Assembly (NCBI RefSeq): GCF_029379315.1
Contig: NZ_JAQYWQ010000071.1
Location: 1-37,850 of the forward strand
DNA: 37,850 nucleotides
Source of the DNA: Nostoc sp. S13
Lineage (GTDB): Bacteria; Cyanobacteriota; Cyanobacteriia; Cyanobacteriales; Nostocaceae
Reading direction: 5' to 3'
The position numbers and the translations under genes are program-made. The notes under the pieces were generated by a model that was not told the origin of the DNA, ran no database searches, and worked only from the letters and a program-made list of their open reading frames with translations. This document shows, piece by piece, positions 8,270 to 14,352 of the stretch (the stretch's first letter is position 1; each line of letters starts with the position of its first letter).

Positions 8270-8695
8270 AGGAGAGAGTAGGCGCAGGCAGTTGCAGATC
8301 AGTCATAGTCACTGGTTTGAGGAAAGTCCGGACTCCCGAAAGACCAAACTTGCTGGATAACGTCCAGTGCGAGCGATCGTGAGGATAGTGCCACAGAAAG
8401 ATACCGCCAATCAATTTTGGATTTTAGATTTTAAATTTTGGATTGAATCTAAAATCCAAAATCCAAAATCCAAAATTCTTTGGTAAGGGTGCAAAGGTGC
8501 GGTAAGAGCGCACCAGCAGTATCGAGAGGTGCTGGCTCGGTAAACCCCGGTTGGGAGCAAGGCGATAGGAACTACGGTTGGTCTTTTACCAGTTCCGCTC
8601 AATGAGAGCCGCTAGAGGCGTTTGGTAACAGGCGTCCCAGATAGATAACTGCCCTCGCAAGAGAACAGAACCCGGCTTACTACCTAGTCTTTCCC
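8270..8695 (+). ncRNA. rnpB: RNase P RNA
   Basis: This is the catalytic RNA of ribonuclease P, which removes 5' leaders from pre-tRNAs. Conserved blocks are plain: GAGGAAAGTCCGGACTCC at about 8319-8336, GATAGTGCCACAGAAA at about 8384-8399, the GGTAAACCCCGG block at about 8540, and ACAGAACCCGGCTTAC near 8665-8681. The 5' segment GGAGAGAGTAG can pair with CTACCTAGTCTTTCC at the 3' end to form P1, which sets the boundaries to within a few bases. A heptamer-repeat hairpin is inserted at 8412-8478, in the variable region where Nostoc/Anabaena rnpB is known to carry STRR sequences. A strong terminator follows. Confidence 0.95.
8412..8478 (+). repeat. STRR heptamer hairpin inside rnpB
   Basis: Units related to ATTTTGG and AATCCAA run in inverted orientation (TTTTGGATTTTAGATT, then AATCTAAAATCCAAAATCC). 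They form a long AT-rich hairpin that extends a variable helix of the RNase P RNA without touching the conserved core. Confidence 0.85.
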
Positions 8696-8699
8696 CTGT

Positions 8700-8743
8700 A
8701 ATGGAGTATGAACCTTTCACGGTTTGTACTCCATTATTTTTTG
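8700..8743 (+). terminator. Rho-independent terminator of rnpB
   Basis: AATGGAGTA (8700-8708) pairs with TACTCCATT (8727-8735) and is followed by ATTTTTT. It lies just past the rnpB 3' end. Confidence 0.9.
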
Positions 8744-8775
8744 TACGCATTTTGTGCGATCGTTAATTGATCTAG

Positions 8776-8904
8776 GACTTACGCACGAGTTACGGAATAA
8801 CGAACCGCAGAGGCGCAGAGTACACGGAGAGAAGTCGGAGCGGCGGCTTCCGCCGATCTGAACTTCGGTGGAAATCAGAGTTTCAGAGATATTTTGCGTA
8901 AGTC
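8776..8904. mobile_element. MITE-like element with GACTTACGCA ends
   Basis: A 129-bp unit bounded by GACTTACGCA (8776-8785) and its exact inverse TGCGTAAGTC (8895-8904). The inverted homology extends outward through TGATC on both sides. The interior has CCGCAGAGGCGCAGAG, a common Nostoc dispersed motif, and a GGCGGCTTCCGCC hairpin. No coding sequence. It lies just past the 3' end of the leftward gene at 8915-9298. Confidence 0.75.
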
Positions 8905-8914
8905 ATATGATCAT

Positions 8915-9298
8915 TTAGAGCATTCCCAATATCTCTAATGCTGTATCCAGATGCCATTTAACCCGATAGAGTCCAAACAGCTTCTCTTGACTGTACCGTG
9001 CTGGGTACTCTAGCTTCCTTCCCTCCATCGTCACCTTCAGCAATGCTGACTGCTCCAGTGTCGGTGTTCCCATAGCCTCTAGCGTTGCTTCTAGCGCTTC
9101 TACTTGAGAGAATATAGGAGACTTCAATCCTTTATTTTCTGAAACTTGCTTGCAGGCTATAACAGGGAACGTCAGAAGTGCGTTAATGTATGATGCCTTA
9201 TCAGCAGGGTTCCCTATTGCTTGGATGCCATACTGTATCAGACATAAATCCCGTAATGCTCTCAAGCTTTTAAATTCTAATTCTGTACGTGTAAACAT
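8915..9298 (-). CDS. Small hypothetical protein with SAP-like N-terminus
   Basis: A 127-residue protein with no firmly recognised family. Residues 9-43 (LEFKSLRALRDLCLIQYGIQ..GNPADKASYINALL) have the helix-extended-helix pattern of SAP or Rho-N type nucleic-acid binding motifs: Leu-x-x-Leu, then Gly, then a Lys before a final Ile/Leu helix. The remainder is helical, with a conserved-looking segment LEGR/MEGRKLEYPARYSQEKL at about 91-108. The start codon is ATG at 9298. It is divergent from a small ribbon-helix-helix-like gene, with 124 bp between. DNA binding is inferred from the motif only. Confidence 0.6.
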   Translation of the reverse strand: MFTRTELEFKSLRALRDLCLIQYGIQAIGNPADKASYINALLTFPVIACKQVSENKGLKSPIFSQVEALEATLEAMGTPTLEQSALLKVTMEGRKLEYPARYSQEKLFGLYRVKWHLDTALEILGML

Positions 9299-9422
9299 AA
9301 AATAGAGTTACCTCTTGTAAAAGTGGGAATGGGTGGATGCATACCCTCAGAAAGTTTCATCCACCAATTAATCATTATTCAATATGCTTCCACATTAGTA
9401 CAGCTTTATTAAGTAACGTAAA

Positions 9423-9617
9423 GTGTCTAAAGATAATCGCGGTAATCCAGATATTAAAAATTATGGTTTCAAAACTGACAGGGAAGAACCTCTGACTGAG
9501 AAGATGAACTTACGCATGACAAAATCCATGAAAGAGGAAGTGCAGCAACAAGATAACCCTCCTGAATTCTGTAGAGAAGCTATCCAAGAGAAGCTAGATA
9601 GAAATAAAGGGAAATAG
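9423..9617 (+). CDS. Small ribbon-helix-helix-like protein
   Basis: A 64-residue protein starting at GTG. Residues 25-58 (EKMNLRMTKSMKEEVQQQDNPPEFCREAIQEKL) fit the ribbon-helix-helix (CopG/Arc) pattern: a short strand with alternating polar residues (MNLRMT), then a first helix (SMKEEV), a turn, and a second helix (EFCREAIQEKL). The first 24 residues are charged and probably disordered. Such proteins usually bind DNA as dimers, often repressing their own operon. It is divergent from the 127-residue gene, so it may control the shared intergenic region. No toxin partner is adjacent on the same strand. Confidence 0.6.
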   Translation: MSKDNRGNPDIKNYGFKTDREEPLTEKMNLRMTKSMKEEVQQQDNPPEFCREAIQEKLDRNKGK

Positions 9618-9718
9618 TGAAAAGTTGTTAAAGTATTACTTCCAGAACTATTAAGATAGATAGCTAGTATTTATATCCTGCTCTCTCCCCCTTTTTTAGT
9701 GCTGAGTTACGAGTAAGG

Positions 9719-9875
9719 AATGGGCATTGGGCATTGGACATTGGTCATTATTAATTACTCTCTCCCTGCTCCCCCTGCTCCCCCTGCTCCCCCTGCTCTC
9801 CCTGCTCCCTGCTCCCCCTGCTCCCCCTGTTCCCCCTGCTCTCCCTGCTCCCTGCTCCCTGCCCCCTTCCCCTTG
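9719..9875. repeat. Low-complexity heptamer and CCCCTGCTC tandem repeats
   Basis: Two blocks: GGGCATT-type heptamers at about 9721-9750, and about ten degenerate copies of CCCCTGCTC or CCCTGCTC at 9764-9865. Both are STRR-like. They remain open in frame upstream of rnc and would encode a Pro/Leu-rich peptide, but this is not taken as coding. Confidence 0.8.
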
Positions 9876-9882
9876 TCATGTA

Positions 9883-10602
9883 ATGCCCCTTGCCTATCCA
9901 CGCCGTCAACGGCAACTCGAAAGTTTAGTCCAAAAATTAGGTTTGTCGCTAGAAGCACCTATAAAATGGGAACTGCTGGATTTAGCGCTAACTCATCCTA
10001 CTGTCTCTGATTCGGCAAATTATGAACAGCTAGAGTTTGTTGGCGATGCAGTGGTGCGGCTGGTGTCGGCTGTTGTGTTATGGGAAAATTATCCCGATTG
10101 TCCAGTAGGGGATTTTGCGGCAATTCGTTCGGTGTTGGTAAGCGATCGCATCCTCGCCCAATTGGCAAGAGTTTATGGTTTGGAGTTATACTTACTAGTC
10201 GCTGGCAGTGCTACTGCTGATAAAGTTGGTCTAGAGTCACGACTGGCAGATGCTTTTGAAGCAGTTCTGGGTGCGCTTTACTTCAGTACTCAAAATCTGG
10301 AACTGATCCGCTCTTGGCTAGATCCTCACTTCCAACAACTAACCACAGAAATTCGCCTCGATCCTGCCAGACTTAATTACAAAGCTGCTCTCCAAGAATG
10401 GACTCAGGCACAATTTAAAGTTTTACCAGAGTATCGGGTTATGGAAGCCAGTCAACCGCACCGCAATCTAGAACGTTTCGTGGCTGAAGTGTGGCTGCAC
10501 GGAAACAAGCTAGGAGTTGGTAAGGGACGCTCGATCAAAACTGCTGAACAAGCCGCAGCTAAGGTAGCTTTTTTAGCAATTACTAATCCGGAAAAACCCT
10601 GA
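9883..10602 (+). CDS. rnc: Ribonuclease III
   Basis: RNase III cleaves double-stranded RNA in rRNA and mRNA maturation. The 239-residue protein has the RNase III domain at 1-155 with the signature YEQLEFVGDAVV at 47-58 (metal ligands Glu51 and Asp55) and the second acidic cluster LADAFEAVLGALY at 121-133 (Asp123, Glu126). A double-stranded RNA-binding domain follows at about 164-233, ending GKGRSIKTAEQAAAKVAF. The ATG at 9883 (MPLAYPRRQ) is preferred. The frame is open upstream only through low-complexity repeats, which would add a non-homologous 52-residue Leu/Pro stretch. Cyanobacteria carry one or more full-length enzymes plus mini-III forms; this is a full-length type. It is on the same strand as the oxidoreductase gene downstream, 106 bases away. 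Confidence 0.93.
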   Translation: MPLAYPRRQRQLESLVQKLGLSLEAPIKWELLDLALTHPTVSDSANYEQLEFVGDAVVRLVSAVVLWENYPDCPVGDFAAIRSVLVSDRILAQLARVYGLELYLLVAGSATADKVGLESRLADAFEAVLGALYFSTQNLELIRSWLDPHFQQLTTEIRLDPARLNYKAALQEWTQAQFKVLPEYRVMEASQPHRNLERFVAEVWLHGNKLGVGKGRSIKTAEQAAAKVAFLAITNPEKP

Positions 10603-10660
10603 ACTCAAAAGATTACAAATAAACTGATAATCAGTTGGTTATCATTAGTCATTTTTTATT

Positions 10661-10715
10661 TGACTAATGACAAATGACAAATGACAAATGACTAATGACA
10701 AATGACTAATGACAA
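10661..10715. repeat. Heptamer tandem repeat (AATGACA)n containing the next gene's start codon
   Basis: Seven or eight copies of AATGACA or AATGACT run into the following gene. Each unit contains ATG. The start codon at 10709 is in the last unit, which also encodes the second residue (ATG ACA). Confidence 0.85.
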
Positions 10716-11734
10716 ACCAAATAAAAATTGCTGTCATCGGAGTTGGGCGTTGGGGAGTGCATCTGCTGCGGAATTTCTTAGCAGATCCCCAAGTAATTGT
10801 AGTTGCTGTAGTAGATCCACATCCAGAACGATTAGCGGCGGTAAAGCAGCAGTTTAACTTAGATAATAATGTATTATTAACAACACAGTGTCAGGATTTA
10901 AAGAAAGTACCAGGGTTAATAGGAGTGGCGATCGCTACTCCAGCCACCACCCACTATGCTTTAATTCAAGACGCTATTCAACAGGGATACCATGTTTTAG
11001 CAGAAAAACCTCTAACTCTCAACCCAGCAGAATGTTGGGAACTTTGCAAGTTGGCAGAACAGCATCATTTGATACTCATGGTTGACCATACTTATTTATT
11101 TCACCCAGCAGTTGAGCGAGGAAAAACTGTAGTACAAGCGGGTAAATTAGGAGATTTACGCTATGGCTACGCCACCCGCACCCATTTGGGGCCTGTCCGG
11201 CAAGATGTTGATGCGCTGTGGGACTTAGCTATTCACGATATTGCTATCTTTAACGCTTGGCTCGGTCAAATTCCTGTGAAAGTACAAGCAACGGGTACGG
11301 TGTGGCTACAGGGATGTAGGGAGCAGGGATTAGCTGACGTAGTATGGCTGACACTGACATATCCAGATGGCTTTCAAGCTTATATTCACCTCTGCTGGCT
11401 GAATCCTGATAAACAGCGACGGCTGGGGATTGTGGGCAGCCTTGGCAGCTTGATTTTTGATGAAATGTCATTATCATCACCTCTTACCCTACTACATGGG
11501 GAGTTTGAACAGCAGGGCAATCAATTTATTCCTGTGAATCAAAAGCAGGTAGTGCTGGAATTAGAGCCAGGGGAACCATTACAGAGAGTTTGCTCCTCCT
11601 TTGTTGTCTCTATTCTCAACAATACTCCCTCAGAGGTTTCATCTGGGTGGATAGGCACTGAGTTAGTAGAAATTCTTGCTGCTCTAACAGTATCTCTTGA
11701 GCAAGACGGCAAACCGATTTTTCTTGACCGGTAA
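10709..11734 (+). CDS. Gfo/Idh/MocA family oxidoreductase
   Basis: This is an NAD(P)-dependent dehydrogenase of the glucose-fructose oxidoreductase / inositol dehydrogenase family, predicted to act on a sugar or sugar derivative in the cytoplasm. The N-terminal Rossmann fold has GVGRWG at 11-16 and an acidic residue (VVDPHP) at 36. The family catalytic motif AEKPL is at 98-102 with Lys100. The second domain has the DLAIHD motif at 172-177, whose His176 and Asp177 match the usual GxHxxD-type position. At 341 residues it is full length. The specific substrate cannot be told; GRW with EKP is seen in many UDP-sugar 3-dehydrogenase-like members. The start lies in a heptamer repeat. Confidence 0.88.
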   Translation: MTNQIKIAVIGVGRWGVHLLRNFLADPQVIVVAVVDPHPERLAAVKQQFNLDNNVLLTTQCQDLKKVPGLIGVAIATPATTHYALIQDAIQQGYHVLAEKPLTLNPAECWELCKLAEQHHLILMVDHTYLFHPAVERGKTVVQAGKLGDLRYGYATRTHLGPVRQDVDALWDLAIHDIAIFNAWLGQIPVKVQATGTVWLQGCREQGLADVVWLTLTYPDGFQAYIHLCWLNPDKQRRLGIVGSLGSLIFDEMSLSSPLTLLHGEFEQQGNQFIPVNQKQVVLELEPGEPLQRVCSSFVVSILNNTPSEVSSGWIGTELVEILAALTVSLEQDGKPIFLDR

Positions 11735-11823
11735 TTTTCCCTAGAGAATTCAAATTGATTGCACTTTTTGCACTAATCTATCAATATCCACCACAGAAGG
11801 CTAGATGAATTCTTCTTGGTCAA
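11735..11823. other. Short spacer
   Basis: Spacer between the oxidoreductase stop and the first inverted-repeat element at 11824. No feature is recognised. Confidence 0.4.
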
Positions 11824-11964
11824 TAGACTTATCCGGAAATGAGAACTTTATTTGGCTGAAACCTAGCTCTGGAGAGGGTTTTAGAGGTTCCTGTTTTATA
11901 TAAGCTAAAAAGCCAGCTATGTAAGGGTTTCAGCTATTTTGAGGTTTATTTGTGGATAAGTCTA
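11824..11964. mobile_element. MITE-like element with TAGACTTATCC ends
   Basis: Exact 11-bp terminal inverted repeats, TAGACTTATCC (11824-11834) and GGATAAGTCTA (11954-11964), continue inward imperfectly to GGCTGAAACC and GGGTTTCAGC, giving about 45 bp of inverted homology. There is no coding sequence. It abuts the next element at 11966 with one base between. Confidence 0.75.
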
Positions 11965-11965
11965 A

Positions 11966-12056
11966 TAGACATCTGGTGAAATTAAATATGCGTTATCTAG
12001 AACCCTTGTAGAGACGCGAAATTTCGCGTCTCTACATTCTTTTTCGGAGATATCTA
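11966..12056. mobile_element. 91-bp MITE, copy 1
   Basis: Ends TAGACATCTGGTGAAA and TTTTTCGGAGATATCTA form imperfect terminal inverted repeats. The centre is the palindrome GTAGAGACGCGAAATTTCGC (continuing GTCTCTAC). A nearly identical copy lies at 30477-30567, with only a few differences (for example CTAC/CTAG at the palindrome edge and GATATC/GATGTC at the end). Confidence 0.88.
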
Positions 12057-12447
12057 ATAAATTTTGCCGGGGGATTAGTACCAATCTCCCACCAGCTTGT
12101 AGTTTCGTGCCATCTGCATCTGACTGATTTTATTTGATCTTTGGCTCTAGTTTTATAAACTCAGTTTATCATTTTTAGCAACCAGCTTTTATACATTTCC
12201 CAACAAACGGTATCATAAACTACTATTTTTTGGCGCTTACAGAACTTTTCGGTCTACTTATGTTGATAGCAGTAGTTACTGATCATCGCCATCATTGAAA
12301 TGTTTTCAGATCATAAAATTTATGACTATAAAATATACATTTTATACAACTTATACATTATTAAAACATTTATTGAAACATGAGTTTTAACAAGAGGATG
12401 TTATAGTAAACGTTGTTAATAAAATTTATGTTTAGTAGGTCAAATAA
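12057..12447. other. AT-rich intergenic sequence upstream of the fasciclin remnant
   Basis: No gene or clear motif is seen. The stretch from 12290 to 12440 is very AT-rich, as expected of a promoter region for the now broken gene that follows. Confidence 0.4.
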
Positions 12448-12653
12448 ATGGTTATCAGTGATGTTGCCATGAAAGTTAGTTCCATTTACTAGTTGCTCCA
12501 ATCAAAGCTGGTAAGGCAATAGATACTTTCAAAGGTAATAACCTGTTCACCGTTTTTGTACCTGCTGATGACACGTTTACTGAACTTCAAGCAAGCACAA
12601 TAGATGCACTGCTTAAGGACATTCCCAAGCTCAATAAAATCTCAATTTTGTAA
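12448..12653 (+). pseudogene. Fasciclin (FAS1) domain gene remnant
   Basis: From about 12508 the frame reads GKAIDTFKGNNLFTVFVPADD and then TFTELQASTIDALLKDIPKLNKI before a stop at 12651. This matches the first conserved block of FAS1/beta-Ig-h3 domains (TVFAPTD..F..L..GTVD.LL). The ATG at 12448 is in another frame (MVISDVAMKVSSIY, then stop), so a frameshift separates start and body. The protein also ends before the second FAS1 block (H-box and YH region), so at least half of a ~130-residue domain is missing. FAS1 proteins are secreted or surface adhesion proteins. The gene is dead as read. It ends a few bases before the receiver gene. Confidence 0.75.
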
Positions 12654-12658
12654 CTGTG

Positions 12659-13093
12659 ATGTATGTAAATAGTAGATTGAATACTAATTCCTCATTTCTT
12701 CAAGGACTACGAGTACTCCTTGTAGATAATGATGTAAATTTCTGCAATTCGCTCACGCTGATGTTGCAATCCTATGGTGTGAACGTGCAAGCGGCATTTT
12801 TAGTCCAGCAAGCTCTGGAAATATTTGTGCAATGGCAACCTGATGTCCTGTTGAATGGTATTTCCTCGTCAAAGGAGGATGGTTATGCTCTGATTCACCA
12901 AGTGAGAACACTTACGGGAGAGCGAGGCAAAGTAGTGCCAGCCATCGCTCTGACAGGCACTGTAACTGAAGATATGTATCAACATGCTCTCTTAGCTGGG
13001 TTTAGTCTATGCTTTGCTAAACCTGTAGTTATTGATGATTTCGTTGCTGTACTTGGCATTTTAGCAATTGCCAATAATCCTCATTTGCGCTGA
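12659..13093 (+). CDS. Degenerate response-regulator receiver protein
   Basis: A stand-alone CheY-like receiver of 144 residues. The acidic pair at the end of strand 1 is present as LLVDND (about 21-26), the Thr at the end of strand 4 as ALTGTV, and the conserved Lys as FAKPV. The phospho-acceptor Asp is missing: the usual LLxADIGMPxEDGY reads LLNGISSSKEDGYALI, with Gly at about residue 67 where Asp belongs, and the MP of the gamma loop is also lost. Phosphorylation by the normal route is therefore not expected. The domain resembles the C-terminal receiver of the large hybrid kinase 1.3 kb downstream. It could be a phosphorylation-independent (pseudo-receiver) protein or a decaying gene next to a pseudogene. 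ATG at 12659 is used; GTG one codon before is possible. Confidence 0.75.
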   Translation: MYVNSRLNTNSSFLQGLRVLLVDNDVNFCNSLTLMLQSYGVNVQAAFLVQQALEIFVQWQPDVLLNGISSSKEDGYALIHQVRTLTGERGKVVPAIALTGTVTEDMYQHALLAGFSLCFAKPVVIDDFVAVLGILAIANNPHLR

Positions 13094-13153
13094 TGCTAAC
13101 TAGCTCTAATTAATGTTTTAGATATAGTAGTCTAAGTTTTGCTAAGTAATGAT

Positions 13154-13339
13154 ATGAGTCATTTATTGGTGGGTATCATTATTTTGGAAACGTTACTAAT
13201 GAACTTGATAAACGATAGGATTAATCTCATGATTTATAAAATGTATCTTTCAACTCAATTAGTTTTGCTCTTGAGTAGTGGAATTCTTGGTATTGGATTT
13301 ATTCTAGCTTCCTACTTGTTGGCAGTGACTTGGATTTAG
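13154..13339 (+). CDS. Possible small membrane protein
   Basis: A 61-codon frame from ATG at 13154 with two hydrophobic stretches: LLVGIIILETLLM near the start, and LSTQLVLLLSSGILGIGFILASYLLAV at the end. A shorter form from ATG at 13229 would keep only the last segment. No family is recognised and no strong ribosome-binding site is seen. It could be a real small membrane protein or chance AT-rich sequence. Confidence 0.3.
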   Translation: MSHLLVGIIILETLLMNLINDRINLMIYKMYLSTQLVLLLSSGILGIGFILASYLLAVTWI

Positions 13340-13393
13340 GAAACTTAAATTATTTATAGGTGAGAGTTTGGGAAGATTAGATAAAATATAAAA

Positions 13394-13556
13394 CAGGAGT
13401 CAGAATTCAGAATTCAGAATTCAGAATACTCTACCCACAAGGGGATAGAGTTTTGATTACGAAAAATATTTATTTTACTTTCGCCCACTAGGGGCGAGGT
13501 TTTAACCAAGATTCATCACCCACTCGTACAGAATTCATGCTGAATTCTGACTCCTG
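13394..13556. mobile_element. MITE-like element with CAGGAGTCAGAATTCAG ends
   Basis: A 163-bp unit with exact 17-bp terminal inverted repeats, CAGGAGTCAGAATTCAG (13394-13410) and CTGAATTCTGACTCCTG (13540-13556), and extra GAATTCA repeats at the left. Inside are two short hairpins of similar build, CTCTACCC..GGGGATAGAG and TCGCCC..GGGGCGA, each followed by GTTTT or GGTTTT. No coding sequence. Confidence 0.75.
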
Positions 13557-14352
13557 AGGTCTGAATTATTCTAATAAAACTGTTAAATTTCCAAAATATT
13601 GAAGTTTAAAAGGGACTTATCCAATGTTAACTATGGAGATATTAAAAACCTCATTTTCAAGTTAAAATTTGGTTAATTGTCCTTTCTGCTATCTATAAAT
13701 AATTTAGTGAGTCACAGATTTATTTATCTCCGTGCTTATTTCGATTTTTTTCTCTTGCAGACAATGGTTTACTTCCTTCACCAAGTCTTGATCAGGCTTT
13801 AATATTAAGTTAGTACCACTTATGTTCGGAACTTTAGCCTTAGCAAAAATCGGTTTATGTTATAATATAAACCGTTTGGCAATATCTCAGTTAATCTATT
13901 AGGTTTCCCCAACTTGGGCTAAGAGAGTAAAAACAAGGTGTAGCGGTGATTTGAGAGCTTAATTCATCTTGGGTACTTACCAGTAATAAAATACCCCAGC
14001 ATCGATGAAAGCAAAGAAGTCTCATAAGGGCTAAAGATATAGTAGTTTAGTACGTCACGGCGGAAATAGAGCAACTATTTAAAAACCCTAAAGAGCTTAT
14101 TCCGTAATACTTTTGACTTTTACTTCTCTACGAGAGGCTGCGCCAACGGCTACGCTCAGTACAAGTGACTTTTTACTTCCGCCTTGCGGTACTAGCCACA
14201 ATATCTTTGAATCGGTGATGCTGGTGACAACAGGGGGTTTCTAATTTAATATTCTTTAATTTCTACACTCTTATAAATACACACCAAGTAACTAAACTGA
14301 CCTAAAATATAAACCTTAGCTGCCAAACCATTGCAGTACTAAATTTCATCCT
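13557..14352. other. Long leader region of the hybrid kinase
   Basis: About 800 bp without a supported gene. An inverted repeat CGGTTTAT..ATAAACCG (13851-13874) encloses a perfect TATAAT, a possible -10 box. At 14128-14161 lies a Nostoc dispersed motif, ACGAGAGGCTGCGCCAACGG followed by CTACGCTCAGTAC. The rest is AT-rich with no recognised feature. Confidence 0.45.

Noticed and set aside
8134..8602. Open frames on both strands over rnpB
   Set aside because: They overlap the RNase P RNA and show no protein features.
9764..9865. CRISPR-like array of short repeats
   Set aside because: Head-to-tail low-complexity units without spacers; no cas genes in the window.
9727..9882. 52-codon N-terminal extension of RNase III
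   Set aside because: Consists of Leu/Pro-rich translation of CCCCTGCTC tandem repeats; homology starts at the ATG at 9883.
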